64,000 nt of DNA from Olleya namhaensis (lineage in GTDB: Bacteria > Bacteroidota > Bacteroidia > Flavobacteriales > Flavobacteriaceae). The number at the start of each line of letters is the position of its first letter. Position 1 is the stretch's first letter. The notes under the pieces are model-generated. The model saw only the letters and a list, made by a program, of their open reading frames with translations, made no database searches and had not been told where the DNA came from. Positions 52,858-62,620 of this stretch are shown piece by piece. The position numbers were made by a program, and so were the translations under genes. The stretch is from NCBI RefSeq assembly GCF_900114005.1, contig NZ_FORM01000003.1, forward strand, positions 62,001 to 126,000, written 5' to 3'.

Positions 52858-54000
52858 ATGTCTGAGTTAATAAATGGTGTTCTGCCAAATCCAAATACGT
52901 CCATTCATGAAAATGAAAAGTGGCAATTAGCGTTGCAAATTAGTAAATTGGGTATTTGGGACTATTGCGGAACTTCTGACCGTATTTTCTTTTCTCAACC
53001 GTCTAAAGCTCTAATTGGATTTGAAGATAATGACGAATTTGGTAATAACGCCACAGATTGGAACAACCGTGTACATCCAGATGACAGAGCGCAATATTAT
53101 AACGATTTTCAAGACCACTCCAAAGGACTAAAACCTATCTACGAGAATAAGCACCGTGTTTTGCATAAAGATGGATCCTACCGCTGGATTTTGGATCGCG
53201 GTAAAATTGTTGAAAAAGATAAATCAGGAAAAGCATCTAGAATTATTGGTACACACGTGGACATCACTGAATATGTTGAAAACGAAGAAAAGATAATAGA
53301 CACCTTTAACCTTGTAGTAAAGCAAAATAGTAAACTTCAAAATTTTGCACACATTGTTACTCATAATTTAAAGCAACATGCTGGTAATTTTGAAAGTCTG
53401 TTAGGGTTATATGAAGAAGCAGATACCGAAAGTGAAAAAACAGAAATGTTAGATTACTTAAAAACACTTTCTCAATCTTTATCAAAAACAATTACCGATT
53501 TAAGTGAAATTGTAACCGTACAATCTAAAGAAAAAACTTCAATACATAAACTATTTGTATTTAATGAAATAAATGCTATTCTAAAGGATTTAGCATATTT
53601 TATATCAGACAATAATGCAATAGTGACCAATAACGCTAGCCCTAGTTGTTATGTCCATTTTAATACCTCTTATTTTCAAAGTATAATACAAAACTTAATT
53701 AATAATGCGGTTAAGTACAAACATCCAAATCGTGAACCTAAAGTAACTTTAACATCTCAAACTATAAATGATATTTTAGAAATTAAAATAGCAGACAATG
53801 GTATTGGTATCGATTTAGAAAAATTTGGTAATGCCATTTTTGGACTCTACAAAACGTTTCATAATAACGATGACTCTGAAGGAGTTGGCTTATATCTTGT
53901 TAAAAATCAAATTGAAGCTTTTAATGGTACCATTACAGTGTCTAGTGTTGTCAATTCTGGTACAACCTTTACCATTACTATCCCGAACAAACAGTTTTAA
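52858..54000 (+). CDS. PAS-domain sensor histidine kinase, paralog 1
   Basis: 380 residues, no signal peptide or membrane segment, so cytoplasmic. PAS_3-type domain (about 20-140, FSQPSKALIGFEDN, HRVLHKDGSYRWILDRGK), then a short linker, H-box FAHIVTHNLKQHAGNF and a HATPase with N box NLINNAVKYKHP, G1 DNGIGIDLEKF and G2 EGVGLYLVKNQ. No response regulator gene is adjacent. The next gene is a close paralog, clearly a tandem duplication. Confidence 0.88.
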   Translation: MSELINGVLPNPNTSIHENEKWQLALQISKLGIWDYCGTSDRIFFSQPSKALIGFEDNDEFGNNATDWNNRVHPDDRAQYYNDFQDHSKGLKPIYENKHRVLHKDGSYRWILDRGKIVEKDKSGKASRIIGTHVDITEYVENEEKIIDTFNLVVKQNSKLQNFAHIVTHNLKQHAGNFESLLGLYEEADTESEKTEMLDYLKTLSQSLSKTITDLSEIVTVQSKEKTSIHKLFVFNEINAILKDLAYFISDNNAIVTNNASPSCYVHFNTSYFQSIIQNLINNAVKYKHPNREPKVTLTSQTINDILEIKIADNGIGIDLEKFGNAIFGLYKTFHNNDDSEGVGLYLVKNQIEAFNGTITVSSVVNSGTTFTITIPNKQF

Positions 54001-54159
54001 AGTTATTCCAAAAAAAACCAAAAGCAATTAAACGGTAAAACACGCAGTTAATCTAATTAACTGGTGTTTAATCGATGTTAACATTTCTACAAACACAAAA
54101 ATCCTCAAATTAATTCTTGTATCAGATATTTGCACTGTAATGTATTAATATTTAGAGAA

Positions 54160-55287
54160 ATGGAACAGATAACGGAAGAAAACACTCTTGAAAACCAGAA
54201 ATGGAAATTCGCTTTAGAAAACTCAGGAATTGGAGTTTGGGATTGGAATGCAAAAACTAACGTTGTCATTTACTCTAAAGAATCAAAAAAAATTATAGGT
54301 TTTAAAGATGACGAAATAAGCTCTGAAGCATCAGAATGGGATAATCGTGTACATAGAGAAGATAGAGCCGATTATTATGAAGATTTTAATGATCATATTA
54401 CAGGTATAAATTCAAACTATGTTAATATACACCGCGTCTTACATAAAGATGATACTTATAGATGGATCTTGGATCAAGGTAAAATAATTGAGCGCGATAC
54501 CGCTGGTAATCCATTAAGAATAGTTGGTACACATACAGATATTACTAAACAAAAAGAAGCTGAATTATCATTAAAAAAATCAATTGATGTTATTACTGAT
54601 CAAAATAATAAATTGAAAAGTTTTGCACATATTGTTTCTCATAACCTAAAACAACATGCTGGTAATTTTGAGAGTATCTTAAAATTTCACGAAGAGGCAG
54701 ATTCTGATGCTGAAAAACAGGAAATGGTTAGACACTTAAGAACTGTTTCTAAATCTTTATCAAAGACATTAAATAGTCTAAGTCAAATTGTTACACTTCA
54801 GTCTAAAGAAAGTATTAGAGATAAAAATATCAAAATAGGTAAAGAGGTAAATGCTGTTATAGAAGAACTTACTTTTATAATTTCAGAAAGTAGTACTATA
54901 ATTTATAATAATGTTAGAAGCAACTGTAATGTCTACTTTAGTGCTAGTTATTTACATAGTATTCTGCAAAATTTAATTACTAACGCTATAAAATACAAAC
55001 ATCCTGACCGTAACCCAGTAATAACTATTGATTCTGATTGTATTGATGATGATTTAGAATTGACGATTAGTGATAATGGAAAAGGTATAGATTTAGAGAA
55101 ATTTGGTAAAGATATTTTTGGGTTGTACAAAACGTTCCATCATAATGAAGATGCAGAAGGTGTAGGCTTATACTTGGTCAAAAATCAAGTTGAAGCTTTT
55201 GGAGGTACAATCTCCATCGATAGTAAAATAGATGTCGGTACAACGTTTAAAATACGAATTCCCAATCATAAAAAAATCCAGCTATAA
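54160..55287 (+). CDS. PAS-domain sensor histidine kinase, paralog 2
   Basis: 375 residues from the ATG at 54160; a longer frame begins at a TTG inside a GATATTTG promoter-like box, so the later ATG is preferred. Same layout as its neighbour: PAS (HRVLHKDDTYRWILDQGK), H-box FAHIVSHNLKQHAGNF, N box NLITNAIKYKHP and DNGKGIDLEKFGKDI. A soluble orphan kinase. Its coding 3' end is part of the terminator stem (AAAATCCAGC/GCTGGATTTT). Confidence 0.88.
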   Translation: MEQITEENTLENQKWKFALENSGIGVWDWNAKTNVVIYSKESKKIIGFKDDEISSEASEWDNRVHREDRADYYEDFNDHITGINSNYVNIHRVLHKDDTYRWILDQGKIIERDTAGNPLRIVGTHTDITKQKEAELSLKKSIDVITDQNNKLKSFAHIVSHNLKQHAGNFESILKFHEEADSDAEKQEMVRHLRTVSKSLSKTLNSLSQIVTLQSKESIRDKNIKIGKEVNAVIEELTFIISESSTIIYNNVRSNCNVYFSASYLHSILQNLITNAIKYKHPDRNPVITIDSDCIDDDLELTISDNGKGIDLEKFGKDIFGLYKTFHHNEDAEGVGLYLVKNQVEAFGGTISIDSKIDVGTTFKIRIPNHKKIQL

Positions 55288-55300
55288 GCTGGATTTTTTA
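55271..55300. terminator. Bidirectional terminator between kinase 2 and rny
   Basis: AAAAAATCCAGC-TATAA-GCTGGATTTTTT; the left arm encodes the last residues of the kinase and the loop contains its stop codon. It can serve both convergent genes. Confidence 0.9.
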
Positions 55301-55320
55301 TTTATAAATAGTTTTAGAAT

Positions 55321-56892
55321 TTACTTAGCAATATTTACCGCTCTAGTTTCTCTAATTACTGTAACCTTTACTTGACCAGGATAAGTCATATCTGTCTGTA
55401 TTTTTTGAGAGATATTAAATGATAAGTCTGATGCTATTTGATCAGTTACTTTTTCACTTTCTACAATAACACGTAATTCTCTACCAGCTTGTATAGCATA
55501 AGCCTTTTTAACTCCGTTAAATCCAAAAGCAATTTCTTCTAAATCCTTTAAACGCTGTATATAACTGTCTAATACTTGACGTCTAGCACCTGGACGTGCT
55601 CCTGATATAGCATCACAGACTTGAATGATTGGAGATAATAACGATTTCATCTCTATCTCGTCGTGGTGAGCTCCAATAGCGTTACACACTTCATCTTTCT
55701 CGCCATACTTTTCAGCCCACTGCATACCTAAAATAGCATGTGGTGTTTCCATATCTGCTTCTGCATCTGGCACTTTACCTATATCATGTAATAATCCTGC
55801 ACGTTTTGCTAATTTTGGATTTAAACCTAGTTCTGCTGCCATTACACCACATAATTTTGCGACTTCACGCGAGTGTTGTAATAAGTTTTGTCCGTAAGAA
55901 GAACGATACTTCATACGTCCTACCATTTTTATAAGTTCTGGATGTAATCCATGAATACCTAAATCGATAACTGTACGTTTACCAACTTCAATAATTTCTT
56001 GTTCTATCTGTTTTTGTGTTTTCTTAACAACTTCTTCAATTCGTGCTGGATGAATACGACCATCCGTTACTAATTTATGAAGTGACAAACGTGCTACTTC
56101 TCTTCTAACAGAGTCAAAACATGATAAAATAATTGCTTCCGGTGTATCATCAACAATAATCTCTACACCTGTCGCTGCTTCAATTGCACGAATATTACGT
56201 CCTTCACGACCAATAATACGTCCTTTAACATCATCACTTTCAATATTAAATACAGAAACACAATTATCAACCGCTTCTTCTGTTCCAATACGTTGTATCG
56301 TATTAATAATTATTTTTTTAGCGTCTTGCTGAGCTGTTAATTTAGCTTCTTCCATTTTATCTTGGATGTAAGCCATAGCATCACTTTTTGCTTCACCTTT
56401 TAAAGACTCTACTAATTGAGATTTAGCTTCGTCTGCAGACAGACTAGAAATAACTTCTAATTGCTCTACCTGGCTTTTATGCAGTCTATCTAGCTCTTCT
56501 TGTTTTTTATCTAAAACATCAAGTCTATGATTGTAGTCTTTTACTTTTACTTCTATATCAGTATTTAGCTTTTTGTTTTTAGATAACTCACTAGATACCT
56601 GAGACTCTTTATCTCTAACACGTTTTTCTGTGTCAGCCATTTTTTTGTCACGACTTAAAATAACCTTTTCGTGCTCTGCTTTAAGCTCTAAAAATTTTTC
56701 TTTTGCTTGAAGTATTTTATCTTTTTTGATACCATCACCTTCTACCTTAGCTTCTTTGAGAATAGCTGCTGCTGATTTTTTAGCACCTTTGATAAGCTTT
56801 GATGCGTTATTGCGCTCTAATATTTTAGCGACTATAAAGCCTATTATGGCTCCGATTGCAATACCTGCTATAATTAAAATTGTTTTATCCAT
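55321..56892 (-). CDS. rny: Ribonuclease Y
   Basis: 523 residues, typical length. N-terminal membrane anchor ([19 protein letters not shown]), a long coiled coil (about 25-200), KH RNA-binding domain ([15 protein letters not shown]), and HD domain with GLLHDIGKV. It is the 5'-end-proximal endonuclease starting mRNA decay at the membrane. It is downstream of the 6S RNA gene and zapA on the same strand but separated by the 6S terminator run. Confidence 0.96.
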   Translation of the reverse strand: MDKTILIIAGIAIGAIIGFIVAKILERNNASKLIKGAKKSAAAILKEAKVEGDGIKKDKILQAKEKFLELKAEHEKVILSRDKKMADTEKRVRDKESQVSSELSKNKKLNTDIEVKVKDYNHRLDVLDKKQEELDRLHKSQVEQLEVISSLSADEAKSQLVESLKGEAKSDAMAYIQDKMEEAKLTAQQDAKKIIINTIQRIGTEEAVDNCVSVFNIESDDVKGRIIGREGRNIRAIEAATGVEIIVDDTPEAIILSCFDSVRREVARLSLHKLVTDGRIHPARIEEVVKKTQKQIEQEIIEVGKRTVIDLGIHGLHPELIKMVGRMKYRSSYGQNLLQHSREVAKLCGVMAAELGLNPKLAKRAGLLHDIGKVPDAEADMETPHAILGMQWAEKYGEKDEVCNAIGAHHDEIEMKSLLSPIIQVCDAISGARPGARRQVLDSYIQRLKDLEEIAFGFNGVKKAYAIQAGRELRVIVESEKVTDQIASDLSFNISQKIQTDMTYPGQVKVTVIRETRAVNIAK

Positions 56893-56910
56893 TTTTGATT
56901 GTTTATATAT

Positions 56911-57097
56911 AAAAAAAGCCTACACTAATTTGCTTTTGTATAAACTCCTTAAAAACAAGTTTAGGGCTAACAAGCTGATCAATAATCTACCTAAATAGTA
57001 ATAAATCACTATTAGCAGCACGCTTTTACAGCTTAAAACTCACCCTTTTTAAAGAATTAACGTTGAGTTTATCAAAAAAATAATTAATGTAGGCAGT
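56911..57097 (-). ncRNA. ssrS: 6S RNA (regulator of RNA polymerase), flavobacterial type
   Basis: About 187 nt on the minus strand between zapA and rny. The ends pair over 13 bp: GCCTACATTAATT (from 57094) with AATTAGTGTAGGC (to 56918, one G-U), followed by a run of seven T. Further in, ATAAACTC pairs with GAGTTTAT (57065-57072 with 56940-56947); after a large unpaired AU-rich central bubble come GGG/CCC, AAGCTG/CAGCTT and an apical hairpin AATAGT/ACTATT. A long rod with a central bubble is the hallmark of 6S RNA, which mimics an open promoter and binds sigma-housekeeping RNA polymerase. The neighbour zapA is also next to 6S in proteobacteria. Exact 5' end is inferred. Confidence 0.82.
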
Positions 57098-57126
57098 AAC
57101 CTAATATTCTATGTTATATGAACGTA

Positions 57127-57420
57127 TTATAAACTAAGATGTGATTGTAACATATCATTTAAAGCTTCTAACTTATCCTGTACATGTTCCGTCACATGGT
57201 CTTTATCTAGTGCCTTCTGTTCTACTTGACTTGCAAATTGTAAAGCACACATGGCTAATACATCTTGCTTATCCCTAACAGAGTAGCTTTGCTCGAACTT
57301 GGTAATCATAGCCTCAATCTTCTTTGCTGCTAAACGCAGTCCTTCTTCTTGACTAGGTGCTATAGTTAACGGGTAGACTCTATTTGCTATAGATAACTTT
57401 ATTTTAAGCGTGTCTGCCAT
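57127..57420 (-). CDS. zapA: Cell division protein ZapA
   Basis: 97 residues of the ZapA family: globular head (LKIKLSIANRVYPLTIAPSQEEGLRLAAKKIEAMI) and a C-terminal helix that forms a coiled coil. It bundles FtsZ filaments at midcell. It follows the 96-residue coiled-coil gene by 16 bp and precedes the 6S RNA. Confidence 0.9.
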   Translation of the reverse strand: MADTLKIKLSIANRVYPLTIAPSQEEGLRLAAKKIEAMITKFEQSYSVRDKQDVLAMCALQFASQVEQKALDKDHVTEHVQDKLEALNDMLQSHLSL

Positions 57421-57436
57421 AAAAACTATATAAACT

Positions 57437-57727
57437 TTAACTTGATAATTGACTTATACAATGGTCAATCTCTCTTATTAATGTATTTATTCTGAGCTTT
57501 GTTTCTCGTTTATCATTGTCACTGCCAAGTATTGTGTTAGCCATTTTTAAAGTGTTATACTTTTCTTGCCAAGTTTCTAATTCTAAATCCTTTGCAACAC
57601 TTTTAGATTGGGATTGTTCTAAAGCCTTTTTAAGCTTTTCGTTTTCTAGTTTTAAAATCTCTTGCCTATGTAAGACTTTTTTAATTTTACCTTCTAGAGC
57701 ATCAACAATGTTTTCAATCTTACTCAT
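57437..57727 (-). CDS. Small coiled-coil protein upstream of zapA (ZapB-like?)
   Basis: 96 residues, nearly all heptad-like helix (DALEGKIKKVLHRQEILKLENEKLKKALEQSQ), with no motif I recognise. Size, coiled-coil nature and position suggest a partner of ZapA comparable to ZapB, but sequence identity cannot show it. Forms an operon with zapA. Confidence 0.6.
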   Translation of the reverse strand: MSKIENIVDALEGKIKKVLHRQEILKLENEKLKKALEQSQSKSVAKDLELETWQEKYNTLKMANTILGSDNDKRETKLRINTLIREIDHCISQLSS

Positions 57728-57902
57728 GAACTAATACTATACTTATCTCACAAAGTTAATCAAACCTTAACACAATACAATTAATTTTTGATAATTTTTT
57801 AAACCGCCTTTAATTATGCTCATTATCAATAGTATGGCTTAGTCTTTGATTTTACTTTGGTATTTAAAACCTTATTTATACTTTAGCCGTAATCAATATT
57901 TT

Positions 57903-59591
57903 ATGCGATATACACTTTTATTACTCATTTTTATTTCAACTTTTGGCCAAGCACAAAGCATTTACCCTCAAGACTATTTTAGATCTCCTTTGGATATAGA
58001 ACTGGTGTTATCCGGTACTTTTGCTGAGTTAAGAAGCAACCACTTCCACTCTGGTTTGGACATTAAAACTAAACAAAGAGAAGGTTTAAACATTTATGCA
58101 ACTGCTAGCGGTTATGTTAGCCGAATTAAAGTATCACATTACGGATATGGTAAAGCTATTTATGTGACGCATCCTAATGGTTACGTTACAGTACATGGGC
58201 ATTTACAACGCTTTTCTGATAAAATTGAAGCGTATGTTAAACAACGTCAATATGCAGAAGAAAGTTATGAAATCGAGTTATTTCCCGATTTAAACGATTT
58301 GGTAGTTACAAAAGGTGACGTTATTGCTTATTCTGGGAATACTGGTGGTTCTGGTGGTCCTCACCTTCATTTTGAGATTAGAGATAACCAAGAACGTCCA
58401 ATCAATCCATTGCTTTTTGGTTTAAAAATTAAGGACTCCAAAAAACCGACAGTTAGTAGTGTTTATGCGTATCCAATTAACGACTTATCTCATGTAAATG
58501 GTTCTAACCAAAAGCAAAAAATTAGACTTATCCCTTTAAAAAACGGGGATTATAAAACCGAAGACTTGACAGGTTACGGTAAAATTGGTTTTGCTATTAA
58601 TAGTATTGATAGACACGATTTAGCTGCTAATAAAAATGGTGTTTATAAAATTGAAACGTTTTATAATGGCATGCAAAATTTTACAATCGATTTTAAAAAG
58701 TTTTCGTTTAACGAAACAAAACATCTTAATAGATTAATTGACTACAAACATTATAAGGATAAAAAGGAACGTCTTCAAAAGTTATTTAAAGACACCAACA
58801 ATCCTCTAAGCATGTATGATAATATAATTGACGATGGATATTTAATTATCTACGATACCGTTTCTAATGTTTATAAAGTAAAAATTACAGATTTTGATGG
58901 TAATGAAACTAGTATAAATATTAATATCAAAGGAGAAAACACACAACCTACAGATATTGTGGATCGTTTTACTTCGCCTTATTATATTAAATCAGAAGAA
59001 GTAAATTTATTAGAAGATCAAAATATAAAAGTAGAAATCCCGAAACAGACCTTTTACGAAGACTTTTTTATGGATTATAAAGTTAGTGGTGACACATTAA
59101 AGCTTCACGAAAACAATCTTGCGGCTAAAAAGTATTTTACTATATCTTATGATGTTAGCAATTATAGTGCTGAAGATTTAAAACAAATGTACATTGCTAG
59201 ATTAGTGGGTTACAAAAATTATTTAAGCTACTCCTCTACTATCAGAGAAGATAATACATTACTAACGAGGACCAAAAACTTGGGGACGTATTGCTTAGCA
59301 AGAGACACTGTAAATCCCACAATAACACCTGTAAGTTTTAAAGATGGACAATGGTTAAGTAAATACCGTTTTTTGAAAATCAAAATTGATGATAAAGAAA
59401 CCGGTATTTCTAATTACAGAGCGTCCATTAATGATGAGTGGATTTTAATGGAATATGACTACAAAAAGAAGACCTTAACATACGATTTTAACGATAAAGT
59501 CGTTACTGGTACTAAGAACAATTTAAAAGTTATTGTTACAGATAATGTAGGAAATAGCACTACATTTGAAGCAAGCTTTTTTAGAAAATAA
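57903..59591 (+). CDS. M23 family metallopeptidase (exported)
   Basis: 562 residues from the ATG at 57903, which starts a clear signal peptide (RYTLLLLIFISTFGQAQ); the frame is open 19 residues further, without family or signal support. LytM/M23 zinc motif HSGLDIK plus GHLQRFS and HLHFEIR, giving the four ligands. The C-terminal 400 residues contain beta-rich Ig-like modules. Peptidoglycan DD-endopeptidase or, in members of this Bacteroidota group, an envelope structural protein. It ends 11 bp before a TonB-receptor gene. Confidence 0.85.
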   Translation: MRYTLLLLIFISTFGQAQSIYPQDYFRSPLDIELVLSGTFAELRSNHFHSGLDIKTKQREGLNIYATASGYVSRIKVSHYGYGKAIYVTHPNGYVTVHGHLQRFSDKIEAYVKQRQYAEESYEIELFPDLNDLVVTKGDVIAYSGNTGGSGGPHLHFEIRDNQERPINPLLFGLKIKDSKKPTVSSVYAYPINDLSHVNGSNQKQKIRLIPLKNGDYKTEDLTGYGKIGFAINSIDRHDLAANKNGVYKIETFYNGMQNFTIDFKKFSFNETKHLNRLIDYKHYKDKKERLQKLFKDTNNPLSMYDNIIDDGYLIIYDTVSNVYKVKITDFDGNETSININIKGENTQPTDIVDRFTSPYYIKSEEVNLLEDQNIKVEIPKQTFYEDFFMDYKVSGDTLKLHENNLAAKKYFTISYDVSNYSAEDLKQMYIARLVGYKNYLSYSSTIREDNTLLTRTKNLGTYCLARDTVNPTITPVSFKDGQWLSKYRFLKIKIDDKETGISNYRASINDEWILMEYDYKKKTLTYDFNDKVVTGTKNNLKVIVTDNVGNSTTFEASFFRK

Positions 59592-59602
59592 AACAACTAC
59601 CC

Positions 59603-62068
59603 TTGGACAAACCTAACTACACCATAAAACTATTAGCCTTTTTATTCCCTCTGTTCTGTTTTGCACAAACCGGAACAATAAAAGGTGTGATTTTAAACGA
59701 ATTGAACCAACCAGTAGAAGCCGTAAATATTAAGAGTGGAGCGTTTGGCGGACAAACCAATCAAAATGGTTTTTTCGAAATTAAAATTCCGGCTAACACA
59801 GATGTAAAAGTTATTTTTTCTCATGTATCACATAAAAACATAACGGCTACTTTCAACTTAAAAAATGGTGAAAAATTAGAGTTTAATCCCGTCTTAAAAG
59901 AAAACGTAGAACAAATTTCGACCGTTGTCATAAATGGTCGTAAAAGAAAAGATGTGGAAGGTATTGTTAATATTGATCCCGCTACATTAACAAAAATCCC
60001 AGGTGCACAAGCTGGTATTGAAAATTTATTAAAAACGCTACCTGGTGTTAGTAGTAATAACGAGTTAAGTACACAGTATTCTGTAAGAGGTGGTAATTTT
60101 GACGAAAACCTAGTATATGTTAATGGCATTGAAGTGTATCGTCCTTTTTTAATACGTTCTGGACAGCAGGAAGGATTAAGTTTTGTTAATTCGGATTTGG
60201 TTCAAAATGTAGATTTCTCTGCTGGAGGATTTCAAGCCAAATATGGAGACAAATTATCTTCTGTTTTAGATATTACTTATCGTAAACCTGTAGACAATAG
60301 CGTAGCTGTAGACGCTAGCTTATTAGGCGCTAGTGTAGCTATAGAAACTACTAGTAAAGATTCTAAATTTACAGGTATCGTCGGACTACGCTACAGGGAC
60401 AATAGCTTATTGGTTAACGCTAAAGAAACGGAAACTAATTTTAAACCAACCTTTGCAGATGTGCAAAGTTATTTAACGTATCAATTTACAGATAAATTAG
60501 AAGTCTTCTTTTTAGGAAATGCTGCACTTAATAAATATGATTATACGCCATTAACTAGGCAAACAAATTTTGGAACCTTAGATAACCCACAAGCGTTAAT
60601 TGTGCAATATCAAGGTCAAGAAAAAGATAAATACCAAACCCTTTTTGGTGCTTTAAGTGCTAATTATGATGTTAATGACGATTTATCGCTAGCATTAGTC
60701 ACGTCTACTTATCACACTACAGAAGAAGAATACTTTGACATTTTAGCACAGTATGCTTTAGGGGAAGTTAATAGTAATATTGGAGATGAAAATTTAGGTG
60801 AAGTCGAATTTGCTGAAGGTATCGGAAGTCAACTAAATCACGGGCGTAACGATTTAGATGCTTTAATCACGACAGTGGAAGCAAAAGGAACGTATACTAA
60901 AAATGAAAACGAATTTAAATTTTCAATAAAATATACCAATGAGGATATTAGAGATAGATTGGTAGAATGGGAAGTAATTGATTCTGCCGGGTTCTCAATA
61001 AATCCTCCAAGATCAGACGCTTTTAATAATCAACCTTATGAGCCTTACGAAGGTCCTCTAGAAGCTTATCAGGACGTTAGAGCACGAAACAACACTACAA
61101 TAGATAGATTGCAAGCATATGTACAATGGAGCAAGCGTAGCACCATTGGAGCACATGATGTATGGTATAATGCCGGCGTTAGAAGCCATAGTTGGACTGT
61201 TAATGATGAGGCTACAAACCAAAGTGTATCTCAAAATGTTTTTAGTCCCCGTGCACAATTTGCTATAAAACCAAACTGGGATAAAGACATGCTATTTAGA
61301 TTTAGTGGTGGTTTATATTACCAACCTCCTTTTTACAGAGAATTACGTAATCAAGAAGGTATTGTCCAAGCAGATGTAAAAGCTCAAAAATCCATACACT
61401 TAGTATTAGGTAACGATTATAGTTTTAAAATGTGGGACAGACCCTTTAAACTAACTAGTGAAGCCTATTATAAAAAACTAACAGATGTTAATCCATATAC
61501 TTTAGAAAACGTACGTATTAGATATCGTGCTACTAATAATGCAGAAGCGTATGCTTACGGTTTAGATTTACGTTTAAATGGCGAATTTGTACCTGGTACA
61601 GAAAGCTGGTTTAGTTTTGGATATTTAAAAACAGAAGAAAATATTAATGATCAAGGTTTTATAGCAAGACCAACAGATCAACGCTTAAAATTTGCTGCAT
61701 TGTTTCAGGATTACGTACCAAATATCCCTAGTATGAAAATGTATTTAAACTTAGTTTATAATACAGGACTTCCAGGAGGATCACCAAGTTACGCCGATCC
61801 TTACGTGTTTCAAAATAGACTTCCTGACTATAAACGTGCTGATATAGGATTTCAATTTGTTGTAGTAGACGCAGACAAACAATTTGACAGTGGTTGGAAA
61901 AAAGCGTTTAAAGAATTGTCTTTTGGATTTGAAATCTTTAACGTGTTTGATGTCCAAAACTCAATAACCAATACTTGGGTTAGAGATGTGTACAGTAAAC
62001 GTCAGTATGCAATACCTAATTATTTAACGCCACGTGTTTTTAATGTCAGAACTACAATGCGTTTTTAG
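59603..62068 (+). CDS. TonB-dependent receptor with carboxypeptidase-regulatory domain
   Basis: 821 residues: signal peptide (LAFLFPLFCFAQ), CarboxypepD_reg-like domain (about 25-105, GTIKGVILNELNQPVEAVN), plug (about 120-230, TVVINGRKRKDVEGI, YSVRGGNFDENLVYVNGIE), and a 22-strand barrel to the C-terminal Phe (TTMRF). Substrate unknown; no SusD partner. The start is TTG 11 bp after the M23 gene, because no ATG lies near the signal peptide. The pair looks like one transcript. Confidence 0.88.
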   Translation: MDKPNYTIKLLAFLFPLFCFAQTGTIKGVILNELNQPVEAVNIKSGAFGGQTNQNGFFEIKIPANTDVKVIFSHVSHKNITATFNLKNGEKLEFNPVLKENVEQISTVVINGRKRKDVEGIVNIDPATLTKIPGAQAGIENLLKTLPGVSSNNELSTQYSVRGGNFDENLVYVNGIEVYRPFLIRSGQQEGLSFVNSDLVQNVDFSAGGFQAKYGDKLSSVLDITYRKPVDNSVAVDASLLGASVAIETTSKDSKFTGIVGLRYRDNSLLVNAKETETNFKPTFADVQSYLTYQFTDKLEVFFLGNAALNKYDYTPLTRQTNFGTLDNPQALIVQYQGQEKDKYQTLFGALSANYDVNDDLSLALVTSTYHTTEEEYFDILAQYALGEVNSNIGDENLGEVEFAEGIGSQLNHGRNDLDALITTVEAKGTYTKNENEFKFSIKYTNEDIRDRLVEWEVIDSAGFSINPPRSDAFNNQPYEPYEGPLEAYQDVRARNNTTIDRLQAYVQWSKRSTIGAHDVWYNAGVRSHSWTVNDEATNQSVSQNVFSPRAQFAIKPNWDKDMLFRFSGGLYYQPPFYRELRNQEGIVQADVKAQKSIHLVLGNDYSFKMWDRPFKLTSEAYYKKLTDVNPYTLENVRIRYRATNNAEAYAYGLDLRLNGEFVPGTESWFSFGYLKTEENINDQGFIARPTDQRLKFAALFQDYVPNIPSMKMYLNLVYNTGLPGGSPSYADPYVFQNRLPDYKRADIGFQFVVVDADKQFDSGWKKAFKELSFGFEIFNVFDVQNSITNTWVRDVYSKRQYAIPNYLTPRVFNVRTTMRF

Positions 62069-62169
62069 AAGATAAAAACACTCCATCCTAAAAAAACAAC
62101 ACTTGAGTAAAACAAAATTACAGAAGCCTTAAAATAAGTATAAGTTTGGGTATCTAACAACCCAAAATT

Positions 62170-62556
62170 ATGTCTTATACTATTTTAATGTACCTTCATT
62201 TAGCCACTATACTTCCTGCTTTTGTTTTAGGAACACTTAGTTTTATACTAAAAAAAGGAACAGTAACTCATAAAATAATTGGTCGGATTTATATGATTTT
62301 AATGCTATTAACAGCATTCATTACTTTATTTATGCCCTCTTTTATTGGCCCTCAATTATTCAACCATTTTGGTTGGATACACTTATTTAGTTTCCTAACT
62401 ATTTACACTGTACCAACTGCATACACCGCGATAAAAAAGGGAGATGTAAGGCGTCATAAAATAAAAATGATTGGCTTATACGTTGGCGCAATGCTAATAG
62501 CTGGTGCTTTTACTTTTGTTCCTGGGCGTTATATGCATACCTTATTTTTTACCTAA
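62170..62556 (+). CDS. DUF2306 membrane protein
   Basis: 128 residues with four hydrophobic segments and the family's conserved His/Arg pairs (HLATILPAF, GTVTHKIIGRIYM, FGWIHLFS, GDVRRHKIKMIGLY), characteristic of DUF2306. Function unknown; heme- or quinone-related membrane roles have been suggested for relatives only by analogy. Single gene. Confidence 0.82.
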   Translation: MSYTILMYLHLATILPAFVLGTLSFILKKGTVTHKIIGRIYMILMLLTAFITLFMPSFIGPQLFNHFGWIHLFSFLTIYTVPTAYTAIKKGDVRRHKIKMIGLYVGAMLIAGAFTFVPGRYMHTLFFT

Positions 62557-62575
62557 TATAAAGATTAACAGATCC

Positions 62576-62609
62576 TTGACAATCTAAAGTATCTTAGCAC
62601 CTATCTTTG
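62576..62609 (+). promoter_or_regulatory. Promoter of the Lacal_2735-type gene
   Basis: TTG (62576-62578) and TATCTTTG (62602-62609, exact -7 consensus), spacing 23 bp, 11 nt before the ATG at 62621. Confidence 0.65.
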
Positions 62610-62620
62610 TAATAAAAGCT

